Shown here one piece after another: positions 1-7,856 of a stretch of DNA of 35,064 nucleotides (within the stretch, counting starts at the first letter, position 1; each line of letters opens with the position of its first letter). The notes beneath the pieces are model-generated. The model did not search any database, was not told the origin of the DNA, and saw only the letters and a list, made by a program, of their open reading frames with translations. Made by a program: the position numbers and the translations under genes. Origin of the DNA: Roseomonas sp. (GTDB lineage: Bacteria > Pseudomonadota > Alphaproteobacteria > Acetobacterales > Acetobacteraceae); contig JADCFA010000031.1 of NCBI GenBank assembly GCA_020249775.1, forward strand, positions 1-35,064. Reading direction: 5' to 3'.

Positions 1-95
1 GCCCAGCGAGAGGGGTGTTCCCCCTCGTGATCCAGCACCATCCGCACCGCTCGGGCACGGACTTCAGGGGAAAACTTGTTTGTCGTCTTGCTCAT
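1..95 (-). CDS. IS3-family transposase OrfA, N-terminal fragment
   Basis: The minus-strand reading from the ATG at 95 gives a 31-residue N-terminus beginning [20 protein letters not shown], followed by [11 protein letters not shown]. This is the typical start of the small IS3-family OrfA, a helix-turn-helix protein that binds the element ends and is normally joined to OrfB by programmed frameshifting. The gene runs off the window, so the frameshift site and OrfB are not visible. The call rests on recognition of this conserved N-terminus. Confidence 0.85.
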   Translation of the reverse strand, partial: MSKTTNKFSPEVRARAVRMVLDHEGEHPSRW

Positions 96-149
96 AACGG
101 CTCCATCCTATTTGGAAGTTGGAGCCGATGGCTTACCCGGGACGGTTCA
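1..149 (-). mobile_element. IS3-family insertion sequence, 5' end (cut by window edge)
   Basis: This is the end of an insertion sequence that continues leftward out of the window. It holds the start of an IS3-type orfA on the minus strand. A tip reading TGAACCGTCCCGGGT on the minus strand (about 149 to 135) resembles the TGAACCG-type terminal inverted repeats of IS3-family elements. The boundary at 149 is inferred from that tip, since the partner repeat is not visible. The element differs in subgroup from the IS fragment at the right edge. Confidence 0.75.
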
Positions 150-276
150 GTCGGATTATCACGAGAGAGAGTCTTGCCTGACAAAGGCACCCCAGACGTA
201 CCCCAGCATACTTCCAACGGAAAGTCTGCGACCACTCACCGATCTCAGCATACTGTAGAGCGGGACGGAGTCCACT

Positions 277-618
277 TCAAACCGGTTGGGCAAGGAGAGC
301 CACGAGTTCATCGTTCTCCGTGAAATCGATGCTGAAATCTAGAGCCTCCCAAGTCGCTGAGCTGGCGACCTGCCAAAGCTCCGCCGGTTCTAGATCTTTC
401 GCAGCTTGCAAAATCTTTAAGATTGCTTGCTCGTCGTCATCGTCGGTGTTCCCGTCAAGACAGGCATTGATCGCGTCCAGCTTAACTCGGGTCGGCAAAT
501 GGCCCAGCGCATTGAGCCCAAACAAAACGTTGACTAAGTCACGTGCCTTGTCATCCCCATCCTCTTTGAGAAAGCCCGCCAAGGTCAGCACAATCGTCAA
601 CACGTCTGGCAGGTTCAC
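277..618 (-). CDS. hypothetical protein, 113 aa, start uncertain
   Basis: I do not recognise this protein. It is small and acidic, with leucine-rich helical stretches and an Asp run (NTDDDDEQ) near residue 60. No membrane segment or cysteine motif is evident. The in-frame start is a GTG at 618 with no clear Shine-Dalgarno. Just upstream, a different frame (about 700 to 620) reads a plausible helical sequence (AVADAIGSAANTIVDLENG), so a frameshift or mis-set start is possible. It is the last of four co-directional genes (2730 down to 277) lying between an IS end and thiL, probably one transcription unit. Base composition is less GC-rich than the housekeeping genes. Confidence 0.45.
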   Translation of the reverse strand: MNLPDVLTIVLTLAGFLKEDGDDKARDLVNVLFGLNALGHLPTRVKLDAINACLDGNTDDDDEQAILKILQAAKDLEPAELWQVASSATWEALDFSIDFTENDELVALLAQPV

Positions 619-709
619 AATAGCCGTTTTCGAGATCCACGATGGTATTGGCAGCTGAACCGATAGCGTCCGCCACTGCGTTCAGGACCTGATTTGCGGG
701 TGCCGCTGG

Positions 710-1603
710 TTAAAAGGCGTCAAGCGCTCTTCTTCGCGCGACCATAAAGCGACCGACTGTCGTTCGCGCTTCATTGGAACCGTACGTTTGCACAGCCCGC
801 TCGACGGCAAGAAAGGCTTTTGCCATAGTCTCTAAGCTGTCGCGCGCTGCACGTCGCAAGCGTAGGTCTTTCGAGCCATCAGCCATGTCGATCAGAACCT
901 TGTAGAGATCTCCATACTGCCGCAACTCGAGTGCGGTGGCGATCCTAACAGTGTAGACTGCCCGATAAAGAAATGTCACAAGCTCATCTCGACGGTGTAC
1001 TGGCGGAGCCTGGGTCGTGACGGCTTCTATCGTTTCAATAGAAACGCCGGCCGCACGCACCATGTGAGACCGCGCTCGCAGACCTGCAAGGCCGATGCGC
1101 AACATCATCTCATCCGTTTGGCTGAGTAGCAAATTGATCTCATTCTTCATGGACCGCGATGGCATTGTGAGCAGACGTTTGACTGCATCGCCTAGGCTTG
1201 GTCCCTGCTTATCATCATCGTAGTGAAGCACCGGAAGATGACGGCGGATAAACCGATAGACGGGATAATCCCGTTGATCGAGGACCTGGGCAATATTCTT
1301 TGCTATCTCGTCCAGATCTCCAGGCTCTAGCTCATCGTCCATCCCATCCCAACCTCCTAAGGCGGAGACCATGCGGATGACCTCGTAACTGTTCTGCGAA
1401 CGCCCAACTGCGTCCCGAATACGTTCTTCTTCCGCGCGCGAAGTTGCTCCATTAGCGAGCCCAACAACAAAATTACACTTTGCCTTCTGCACATTAATGC
1501 GCATGGAAGGATTTGGTGGATCGAAGTTGACATTTTCTGAGGCGTAGAAGCCGCGTAGCGTTGTGTTCCCGCTTGCCGTCACGTGATGGCGTATCCGCTC
1601 CAT
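710..1603 (-). CDS. hypothetical protein, 297 aa
   Basis: No family is recognised. The ATG at 1603 is preceded by AGGTG at good spacing, and the gene starts 8 nt after the stop of the gene at 1612-2385, indicating co-transcription. The protein is mostly helical in appearance, with many Arg/Ala-rich segments, an acidic patch (DGMDDELEPGDLDE) near residue 95 and a C-terminal basic tail (MVARRRALDAF). There is no signal peptide or transmembrane segment. Codon use is more relaxed than in the neighbouring housekeeping genes, consistent with an accessory origin. Its role is unknown. Confidence 0.65.
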   Translation of the reverse strand: MERIRHHVTASGNTTLRGFYASENVNFDPPNPSMRINVQKAKCNFVVGLANGATSRAEEERIRDAVGRSQNSYEVIRMVSALGGWDGMDDELEPGDLDEIAKNIAQVLDQRDYPVYRFIRRHLPVLHYDDDKQGPSLGDAVKRLLTMPSRSMKNEINLLLSQTDEMMLRIGLAGLRARSHMVRAAGVSIETIEAVTTQAPPVHRRDELVTFLYRAVYTVRIATALELRQYGDLYKVLIDMADGSKDLRLRRAARDSLETMAKAFLAVERAVQTYGSNEARTTVGRFMVARRRALDAF

Positions 1604-1611
1604 AATTGCAC

Positions 1612-2385
1612 CTACTGCAGCGCGATTAGAACAGGTACCAAGCCTCGACCCGAAGGCAGAGGTGCAAGTGCCTTGCCAATAACGGCGCCAAACGCGCGGT
1701 CCCGATCCGATGCACGCATTGCATGACCGGGGGTCGCGCTCGACGTCAGTAGGTCGCCCACATCAATAGGCCCATGTTCGGCATCAGCCTTGACCCAAAC
1801 ACGACCAACGAGAGCAATCGCGCGCGCCGGCGTGTCGCCAGAGAGCCCGCGGCCCATGACTATACCTGGACGTAAGTCACCGGCACCGGCCACTACGCCT
1901 GCAACACAATGGTCATATGGACGTCGCGCAATCTCTAGTCGGCTGTCAGACCCAATTACCATGAGTGTGCCCGGTTCAGCCTCATTCGATATATCGCGAA
2001 GGATCGGAAATTCTTCTGCACAATCAGCACCAGGAAATGAGACATCTCCTGTGACGACCACATTGCCATCGAAGAAAGCCGCACGCTTGAACTCGCCTTC
2101 CCCCGAATGTTCCGCATAGATGGCGTAACCAGCACCCAAAGCGTCAGTCACTCGCGAATGCACTCCGTGACCTTGGCCATGAGCAATCGCGACAATACCT
2201 GGGCCGTTACCGCTGGTTTCCGCAAAGACCGAGGCACCTCGACTAGTATCAGCAGTGCTGGTGTTTCGCGCGGCTATGGCGGCGACATCATTGTTGGTGC
2301 TGTGGGCGCGGATCGCTTCGTTTGCCGAAGTGGCGAGGATCGCAACGTCATTGGGGTCGTCATTGGAAATGGAAAAAACGGCCAT
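1612..2385 (-). CDS. repeat-type structural protein with conserved C-terminal fibre-like domain
   Basis: This is a 257-aa protein with start ATG 2385 preceded by a strong AAGGAG. Residues 1-110 are low-complexity Ala/Asn/Thr/Gly-rich with short repeated patterns (ISNDDPNDVAILATSAN, GPGIVAIAHGQGHGV), resembling beta-helical fibre or surface repeats. Residues 115-257 form a domain I recognise from many secreted or phage-tail-like bacterial proteins: GDVSFPGADCAEEF, then GTLMVIGSD, VAGVVAGAG, PIDVGDLLTSSATPGHAM and GAVIGKAL. In related proteins this region sits behind fibre-like repeats and resembles intramolecular-chaperone or G2-peptidase-type tails; the precise name is uncertain. It is the second gene of the accessory cassette. 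A structural or adhesive role is inference. Confidence 0.65.
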   Translation of the reverse strand: MAVFSISNDDPNDVAILATSANEAIRAHSTNNDVAAIAARNTSTADTSRGASVFAETSGNGPGIVAIAHGQGHGVHSRVTDALGAGYAIYAEHSGEGEFKRAAFFDGNVVVTGDVSFPGADCAEEFPILRDISNEAEPGTLMVIGSDSRLEIARRPYDHCVAGVVAGAGDLRPGIVMGRGLSGDTPARAIALVGRVWVKADAEHGPIDVGDLLTSSATPGHAMRASDRDRAFGAVIGKALAPLPSGRGLVPVLIALQ

Positions 2386-2454
2386 GGAATGCTCCTTACG
2401 GTGTTTGAGTTGTTCGGCCGCCTTGGCAACGTGCCGATGACGCTCGGAACTCTG

Positions 2455-2730
2455 TTAGCCACGAGCAAGGTTCGGTAGATCCTGCGGTGTTGGCTGGACA
2501 GGGAAGCTGCAGGTTGCCAAGCCATCAAAAGCCACGCGGGCCCATACAGCTGGCAACCCTTCCCGGTCCAAGGCGGCCTTTACACAAACCCAGAGGCTTG
2601 CCTGGCCAGCGGGAGCAGGATCCAACTCGTCCTTCTCGAGCGGCGACAGGATCAGCAGGTCACCAACCTTGCCTTCACAAGGGAGTTTGGGAGTGCGGAA
2701 ATTCGGTTTGAGGTTTAGGCAGTTGATCAT
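2455..2730 (-). CDS. hypothetical protein, 91 aa
   Basis: The start is placed at ATG 2730 because GGAGGT lies 6 nt upstream; an upstream extension to 2838 would pass through an AT-rich promoter-like stretch. The protein begins MINCLNLKPNFRTPKLPC and contains GDLLILSPLEKDELDP and LWVCVKAALDREGLPAVWARV. This looks like a small beta-rich domain with two or three cysteines. No family is recognised. It is the first gene of the four-gene minus-strand accessory cassette, 69 nt before the repeat protein at 1612-2385. Because it shares direction and style with the fibre-like gene, it may be a small partner of that protein; this is inference only. Confidence 0.6.
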   Translation of the reverse strand: MINCLNLKPNFRTPKLPCEGKVGDLLILSPLEKDELDPAPAGQASLWVCVKAALDREGLPAVWARVAFDGLATCSFPVQPTPQDLPNLARG

Positions 2731-2838
2731 CAGGATACCTCCGTGCAGCGGTTCGAATTCAGACCGGCATACTTTGGAGAGATACATTATTATGATATTA
2801 TTATTATTTCTTTTAGCGCAAAAAAAGTCCTGTTGCAA
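2731..2838 (-). promoter_or_regulatory. AT-rich promoter-like region of the accessory cassette
   Basis: Bases 2785-2812 are a run of ATT/TAT units, and poly-A follows near 2820, in a genome that is otherwise GC-rich. On the minus strand a TTGCGC followed 18 nt later by TATCAT could serve as -35/-10 for the gene starting at 2730, but these matches are weak. The composition marks the upstream end of the accessory cassette. Confidence 0.3.
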
Positions 2839-2865
2839 GCAAAATTTTTATGGCATGCAGCTCAA

Positions 2866-2973
2866 GGATGGATCATCATCGGCCAAGTGGTCAGTATTCA
2901 TATTGATGAGGCGTTCATCACCAATAGCCGATGTGAAACGGCCAAGGTGCAACCGCTCGCTCGCTGCGCGCAA
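2866..2973 (+). pseudogene. fragment resembling C-terminal part of a flavin reductase family protein
   Basis: In one plus-strand frame the sequence reads GWIIIGQVVSIHIDEAFIT followed by NSRCETAKVQPLARCA. This matches the pattern of the flavin-reductase-like FMN-binding family, where a GEVVxIHID(D/E) strand is followed by a short loop and a (M/L)QPIAR segment. The rest of the expected protein (about 170-200 aa) is absent on either side, and the downstream stretch does not continue the family pattern. I read it as a decayed remnant left next to thiL when the accessory cassette arrived. The identification is by memory of the family pattern. Confidence 0.45.
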
Positions 2974-3020
2974 CCGATTGCTGCGGTTACGCGTCGGGGC
3001 AATAGGATAAGTAATCCAAA

Positions 3021-3986
3021 TCAAAAATGACTCCAGCCACCTTGTAGCAGTGTTATGGCGGCATCGGAGGCATCACGCACCACAACCCCATCACCCGTCA
3101 CGAAGCTCCCAAGCCGCGCCACCGGCACGTCGGCCCTGATACTGGCAGCCTGCACCGCCTCAGCATCTTCCGGCGCGGCGGCAAAGAGCAATTCATAATC
3201 ATCACCGCCGGTCAGCAGCACCGGCAATAGCGCGGCATCACGCGCCAATGCCGCGCTTGCGGCGACGGATAGCGGCAGCGCAGCGGCGGCGATTTCCGCG
3301 CCACAGCCTGCGGCGCGGCAGAGATGCCCCAAATCCTGCACCAACCCATCAGAGACATCCATCGCCGCCCGCGCCACACCACGTAAAGCCTGCCCCAAGG
3401 CCAAACGCGGCTCCGGCAACCGGTAGCGCCGCGCCAAATACCCTTCCGCATCGGCGGCGAGTTTGCCTTGCAGTACACGCAACCCCAGCGCGGCATCACC
3501 AATACTGCCGGAGATCCAGATCTCATCGCCGATGCGCGCACCGCGGCGATGCAAAGCCTGCCCTGGGGACACGGTCCCAATAATGGTCAGCGAAAAACAG
3601 GCAGGGCCGGGTGTAGCCACTGTGTCGCCGCCGAGCACCTGAAGGCCGAAACGCTGCTGATCATCGGCAAGCCCCGCGACGAAATCCGCAATCCAGGCAT
3701 CAGGCGTGCCGCGCGTAAACGCCGTGGTCATCAAATACCCAAGCGGCGCAGCCCCCATGGCCGCAAGGTCTGATAGATTCACCCGCAGCAATTTGCGCGC
3801 AATCATGCCGGGCGGATCATCGGGCAGGAAATGCACGCCTTCAACCAGCGCATCGGCCGCCAGCACCAATTGTTGGCCGGTGGGCGGCGTCAGCAGCGCC
3901 GCATCGTCACTCAGATCAAGCGCCCCATCACCTGCAAGTGGGCGGAAATGACGCGCGATCAGCGCAAACTCGCGGGGCAGGCCCAT
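3021..3986 (-). CDS. thiL: thiamine-monophosphate kinase ThiL
   Basis: ThiL phosphorylates thiamine monophosphate to thiamine diphosphate, the last step of cofactor synthesis, in the cytoplasm. The 321-aa length is normal. Visible family features are the N-terminal LSDDAALL metal/ATP-binding segment, ADALVEGVHF, KLLRVNLSDLAAMGA, GGDTVAT, MDVSDGLVQDLGHL and the C-terminal GGDDYELLF motif. It is the last gene of the rib operon block, 8 nt after the nusB stop. A nusB-thiL tail behind the riboflavin genes is a common alphaproteobacterial arrangement. Confidence 0.95.
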   Translation of the reverse strand: MGLPREFALIARHFRPLAGDGALDLSDDAALLTPPTGQQLVLAADALVEGVHFLPDDPPGMIARKLLRVNLSDLAAMGAAPLGYLMTTAFTRGTPDAWIADFVAGLADDQQRFGLQVLGGDTVATPGPACFSLTIIGTVSPGQALHRRGARIGDEIWISGSIGDAALGLRVLQGKLAADAEGYLARRYRLPEPRLALGQALRGVARAAMDVSDGLVQDLGHLCRAAGCGAEIAAAALPLSVAASAALARDAALLPVLLTGGDDYELLFAAAPEDAEAVQAASIRADVPVARLGSFVTGDGVVVRDASDAAITLLQGGWSHF

Positions 3987-3994
3987 GGCGCGTT

Positions 3995-4489
3995 TCAGGC
4001 GCCCGGCGCAAAATCCGCCGGGCGCAGCCGATGCGCCAGCGTATCCAGCATGCCATTGGCGAAGCGCGTCGCTTCCTCATCCAGAAAACCCGCCGCGATG
4101 TCCAGATATTCATTGATCACCACACGCGCCGGCGGTTCATGTGCCTGCATCAATTCGCCGGTCGCAGCACGCAGCAAGGCGCGCAGCACAGGATCCAGCC
4201 GGTCAAGAGTCCACCCCTTTTGCAGGCACTCCATGATCGCGGCATCAGCAGCCTCTGCATGTTCCGCCACCTGCTTCAGGAGCGCCTGGAACAGCGGAAT
4301 ATGCGCTTCAGGCACGCCGCCCTCTTCGAATCCAATCGGGCCGGCTGGCGCGCCAATGCGGTGGCGGATGAATTGATCTGCCACGGTCTCAAGACTCTCA
4401 CCCGTATGCTCACTTTGGAAAAGCACCTGCACCGCAGCAACGCGCGCCCCAGTACGTGGGCGCGCAGGTGCGCGCCTTGCGGCCTTCAT
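3995..4489 (-). CDS. nusB: transcription antitermination factor NusB
   Basis: NusB binds boxA RNA with S10 in the rRNA antitermination complex. The 164-aa protein shows the all-helical NusB pattern: RVAAVQVLFQSEHTG near the N-terminus, then ILRALLRAATGEL-like (VLRALLRAATGELM), VVINEYLDIAAGF and ANGMLDTLAHRL at the C-terminus. I chose the ATG at 4489, which overlaps the ribH stop as ATGA, rather than the longer TTG start at 4501. Residues 1-12 are basic (MKAARRAPARPR), as expected for an RNA-binding protein. Confidence 0.95.
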   Translation of the reverse strand: MKAARRAPARPRTGARVAAVQVLFQSEHTGESLETVADQFIRHRIGAPAGPIGFEEGGVPEAHIPLFQALLKQVAEHAEAADAAIMECLQKGWTLDRLDPVLRALLRAATGELMQAHEPPARVVINEYLDIAAGFLDEEATRFANGMLDTLAHRLRPADFAPGA

Positions 4490-4968
4490 GCCAGCCCCCA
4501 ACTCCGCGCCAAGGCGATTTGCGCCACCAGCGCATGAGCCGCTTCCACGCCCTTATTCATGCGGTCGTGGCGTGAGCGCGCTTCCGCCTGGGCCAGTGTA
4601 TCTACGGTGAGCAAGCCCAGTCCAATCGGCGCACCGCTTTCGACTGCAATATCCATAACACCCTGGCAGATGGCTTGGCAGATGAAGGTGTAATGATCCG
4701 TCTCACCCTGCACCACACAGCCCAGTAGCAAATAGCCATCCCAGCGCCGACGCGCCTTCATGGCCATACGCAGCGCTGCCGGTAATTCATAACCACCAGC
4801 CACGCTTACCGTTTCAACCTCGGCTTTCAATTCATCGAAAACCGCCATGGCGCCACGACGCATGCCTTCGACCACATCGCGATAATAGGGCGCTTGGATG
4901 ACCAGGAAGCGTGGTGCGTCGCCCAACAAATGGGCGGAACCCCGAGTGGGTGAATCAATCGTGCTCAT
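4486..4968 (-). CDS. ribH: 6,7-dimethyl-8-ribityllumazine synthase RibH
   Basis: RibH condenses 5-amino-6-ribitylaminouracil with 3,4-dihydroxy-2-butanone 4-phosphate to give lumazine, the penultimate riboflavin step. The 160-aa protein contains the substrate-binding segments GGYELPAALR, LGCVVQGETDHYTFICQ (with the catalytic His after Asp), GLLTVDTLAQAEAR and the C-terminal NKGVEAAHA. The ATG at 4968 overlaps the ribB stop (ATGA) and its own stop overlaps nusB the same way. The start adds about 20 poorly conserved residues before RFLVIQAPYY. Confidence 0.95.
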   Translation of the reverse strand: MSTIDSPTRGSAHLLGDAPRFLVIQAPYYRDVVEGMRRGAMAVFDELKAEVETVSVAGGYELPAALRMAMKARRRWDGYLLLGCVVQGETDHYTFICQAICQGVMDIAVESGAPIGLGLLTVDTLAQAEARSRHDRMNKGVEAAHALVAQIALARSWGLA

Positions 4969-6104
4969 GGTGTCTTCTCCGATGCAATGGGACGGGTCTC
5001 CAATACTTGTAACCCATACCCTTCAAGCCCGATAAGCGGGCGGGGATTGTTCGAAAGCCGAATGATGCGCTTCACGCCCAAATCATCCAGGATTTGTGCA
5101 CCAATACCGTAATCGCGGATTTCCGGTGCAATCGCATTGGTATTGCCGCGCTTGAGGCGAATGGAAAGCGCATCGGGGCGCGGATCACGCAGCAGCACCA
5201 CCACGCCGCGCCCGGCGGCTTCAATCATGCGCATCGCCGCATGCAAATCGCCAAGCCCGCGGCCCGAGACAATCTCCCGGAACAGTGATGCCGCATGCAT
5301 ACGCACCAGCACCGGCACATCGCTGCTGACATCGCCCTTCACCAGCGCCAAATGCTCACCGGGCGCTGCCGTGCTTTCATAGACAATCGCACGCCAGGTG
5401 CCGCCAATGGCCTGTTCAACCTCACCTTCCTGCACGCGGCGCACCAGTTTTTCCGTGCGGCGGCGATGCGCGATCAGATCGGCAATGGTGCCAAGCTTCA
5501 GCCCATGATGCTGCGCAAAGGCCACCAGATCCGGCATGCGCGCCATGGTGCCGTCATCATTCATGATCTCACAAATAACGCCGGAGGGATTAAGCCCCGC
5601 AAGCCGCGCGAAATCCACCGCCGCTTCCGTATGGCCCGCGCGCACCAAAGTGCCGCCTTCGCGCGCCACTAGCGGAAAGACATGGCCCGGCGTCACGATA
5701 TGCTCACGCCCCAATTCAGGATTGATCGCAACGGCGACGGTGCGCGCGCGATCAGCCGCGGAAATCCCCGTGGTCACGCCATCACGCGCTTCGATGGAAA
5801 CCGTGAAGGCGGTTTGATGGCGCGTGCCATTGGATTGCGCCATCAGCGGCAGGCCCAGCTGATCCACCCGCGCGCGCGTCATGGAAAGGCAGATCAGGCC
5901 GCGTGCATAACGCGCCATGAAATTGATCGCATCCGGGGTCGCGAATTGCGCGGGGATCACCAGATCGCCCTCATTCTCACGGTCCTCGTCATCCACCAGG
6001 ATGAACATGCGCCCGCGGCGCGCTTCTTCCAGCAATTCCTCGGTCGGTGAGATGAAGTCGGCGAAGGAAGTGCGGATGGCGGTTTGCGCCGTATTGGAAG
6101 TCAT
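4965..6104 (-). CDS. ribB: 3,4-dihydroxy-2-butanone 4-phosphate synthase with degenerate GTP cyclohydrolase II domain (RibBX type)
   Basis: Residues about 18-215 are a complete RibB domain that converts ribulose 5-phosphate to the four-carbon riboflavin precursor. It has the [16 protein letters not shown] acidic metal/substrate loop, RYARGLICL, the TGISAADRA region, [12 protein letters not shown] and [11 protein letters not shown]. Residues about 220-370 align in position with RibA. However, the zinc-binding CX10CXC segment is replaced by [20 protein letters not shown], with no cysteines, and the RQEGRG motif is replaced by RDPRPDA. GTP cyclohydrolase II activity is therefore unlikely, and a separate RibA should exist elsewhere. 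Such fusions are known in alphaproteobacteria as RibBX. ATGA overlaps link it to ribE and ribH. Confidence 0.92.
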   Translation of the reverse strand: MTSNTAQTAIRTSFADFISPTEELLEEARRGRMFILVDDEDRENEGDLVIPAQFATPDAINFMARYARGLICLSMTRARVDQLGLPLMAQSNGTRHQTAFTVSIEARDGVTTGISAADRARTVAVAINPELGREHIVTPGHVFPLVAREGGTLVRAGHTEAAVDFARLAGLNPSGVICEIMNDDGTMARMPDLVAFAQHHGLKLGTIADLIAHRRRTEKLVRRVQEGEVEQAIGGTWRAIVYESTAAPGEHLALVKGDVSSDVPVLVRMHAASLFREIVSGRGLGDLHAAMRMIEAAGRGVVVLLRDPRPDALSIRLKRGNTNAIAPEIRDYGIGAQILDDLGVKRIIRLSNNPRPLIGLEGYGLQVLETRPIASEKTP

Positions 6105-6712
6105 GCCCTGAACTCCATCATGCGGGCGACGTAACGGGCCAGCGTGTCTATTTCGATATTGACGCGATCACCGGGCTGCAAGGTGCCAAAGCCTGTCATC
6201 GCGGCGGTATGGGGGATGATGTTGACGCCAAAGTTCGCGCCGTCAACCTCATTCACCGTCAGTGAAACGCCATCAAGCGCAACCGACCCCTTGGGCGCAA
6301 TGAAGGGCGCCAAGACTTCGGGCGCACGGAAGCGCCAGCGGACCGAGGCATTTTCGGGGATCGCGGAAATCACCTCCGCCACCCCATCCACATGGCCGGA
6401 TACCAAATGCCCGCCCAGCTCGTCGCCAAGGCGCAATGCCCGTTCCAGATTGACCTTCTGCCCCGCCTTCCATCCGCCCAAAGTGGTTTTCGCGACTGTC
6501 TCAGCCGAGGCATCCACACTGAAGGAATCCGCTGACAACTGCACCACGGTCAGGCACACGCCCGAACAGCAAATGGAAGCGCCCAGCACGGCGGGGATGG
6601 GATCACGCAAAAAATCCGGGGTCACGCCCATCACCAGGCGCAAATCATGCCCGCCGCCGATCGGCTGCACCTCTCTGACCGTGCCAAGGGCCGTGACGAT
6701 ACCGGTGAACAT
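6101..6712 (-). CDS. ribE: riboflavin synthase, alpha chain RibE
   Basis: RibE dismutates two lumazine molecules into riboflavin and the ribitylaminouracil precursor. The start is ATG 6712 because the family begins with MFTGIV. The upstream in-frame extension overlaps ribD and has no family support. The 203-aa length fits. Two lumazine-binding barrel repeats are visible: residues about 1-95 (MFTGIVTALGTV, CLTVV) and 97-190 (GHLVSGHVDGVAEV, APKGSVALDGVSLTVNEV). It starts 4 nt after the ribD stop and overlaps ribB by ATGA. Confidence 0.95.
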   Translation of the reverse strand: MFTGIVTALGTVREVQPIGGGHDLRLVMGVTPDFLRDPIPAVLGASICCSGVCLTVVQLSADSFSVDASAETVAKTTLGGWKAGQKVNLERALRLGDELGGHLVSGHVDGVAEVISAIPENASVRWRFRAPEVLAPFIAPKGSVALDGVSLTVNEVDGANFGVNIIPHTAAMTGFGTLQPGDRVNIEIDTLARYVARMMEFRA

Positions 6713-6716
6713 GGCG

Positions 6717-7820
6717 CTAATCCTCGATCCGTTCGAATTCAGAGAGCATATCATCGCCAATAGCCCTTTGGGCCGTGCGACGAAAACGAGGCATGGCGCT
6801 GAGCGCGGCAAGACGCAAGCCCTCAAGCGCCGGATGACCATCGCCGCCCATCACGGCGGGCGCGTGGAACCAGACCAGCCGATCCACCAGCCCCTGGCGG
6901 AGCAGCGCCGCCGCCAGCCCCGCCCCGCCTTCGGCGAGCACGCGCGTCACCCCGCGCCGGCCAAGGGCGCGCAGCAGGGAAGGCAGATCAAGCCCGCCCG
7001 CCGCATGGGACGGCACCGTCACAATATCCGCCCCGGCGGCGATGAAGGGCGCCTGCGCTGCTGGCGGGTGGCCGGGCGCGGTGATGATCAGCACTGGCGC
7101 CGCGCCCGCGCTTCGCACCAGCCGAGAGGCTTCCGGCGTACGCAGCCTGGCATCCGCCACCACGCGCAGCATCGGTACGCGCTCCATGCCTGGGATGCGG
7201 CAGGTCAGGTCCGGATCATCCGCGAGCACGGTGCCTGAGCCCACCAGGATCGCATCATGCCGCGCGCGCAGCGCATGCACTTCGCGCCGCGCCGCTTCGC
7301 CGGTAATCCAGCGGCTTTCACCGGAAGCGGTGGCGATGCGGCCATCAAGGGTGGAGGCCAGCTTCAGCGTCACCAACGGCATGCCCGCCTGGATGCGGCG
7401 GAAAAACCCGGCATTCAGCGCGCGGGCTTCGGCCTCCAAAAGCCCTTCCTCTACGACAATGCCCGCACCGCGCAGCATGGTCAGCCCGCGGCCATTCACG
7501 CGCGGGTCGGGGTCGCGCATCGCCATCACCACGCGGGCAATGCCTGCCTCGGCGAGTGCTTCGCAACAGGGTGGTGTGCGGCCATGATGGGAACAGGGCT
7601 CTAGCGTCACGTAAGCGGTCGCACCGCGCGCTGCGTCACCAGCACGGCGGAGCGCTTCAGTTTCTGCATGGGGCCTGCCGCCAGGCTGCGTCCAGCCGCG
7701 GCCAATCACGCGGCCATCCTTCACCAGCACGCAGCCCACGGCCGGGTTCGGCCAGGCATTACCAAGCCCCCGCCGCGCGAGTGCCAAAGCCGCGCGCATA
7801 TGCAGCAGATCATCCATCAT
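6717..7820 (-). CDS. ribD: bifunctional diaminohydroxyphosphoribosylaminopyrimidine deaminase / reductase RibD
   Basis: RibD performs the deamination and side-chain reduction that follow GTP opening in riboflavin synthesis. The N-terminal deaminase (residues about 5-145) has the zinc signature HAETEAL and PCSHHGRTPPCCEAL. The C-terminal reductase (about 150-367) has LKLASTLDGRIAT, SGESRWITGE, HALRARHDAILVG and LAEGGAGLAAALL. The 367-aa length is normal. ATG 7820 leads directly into the conserved MRAALALARRGLG. The nrdR stop lies 137 nt upstream with a palindromic repeat between them; no FMN riboswitch is evident there. Confidence 0.96.
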   Translation of the reverse strand: MMDDLLHMRAALALARRGLGNAWPNPAVGCVLVKDGRVIGRGWTQPGGRPHAETEALRRAGDAARGATAYVTLEPCSHHGRTPPCCEALAEAGIARVVMAMRDPDPRVNGRGLTMLRGAGIVVEEGLLEAEARALNAGFFRRIQAGMPLVTLKLASTLDGRIATASGESRWITGEAARREVHALRARHDAILVGSGTVLADDPDLTCRIPGMERVPMLRVVADARLRTPEASRLVRSAGAAPVLIITAPGHPPAAQAPFIAAGADIVTVPSHAAGGLDLPSLLRALGRRGVTRVLAEGGAGLAAALLRQGLVDRLVWFHAPAVMGGDGHPALEGLRLAALSAMPRFRRTAQRAIGDDMLSEFERIED

Positions 7821-7856
7821 CGCGGCATCATCTGGGTCAGCGCCGCGCCGGCGCTA

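Noticed and set aside
150-276. Possible gene between the IS end and the 113-aa ORF
   Set aside because: Short frames there have no start with a ribosome site and no recognisable protein pattern.
3928-4113. Additional ORFs on the opposite strand or other frames within thiL, nusB, glyA and the rib genes
   Set aside because: They lie inside well-supported genes, show no family motifs and reflect high-GC open frames.
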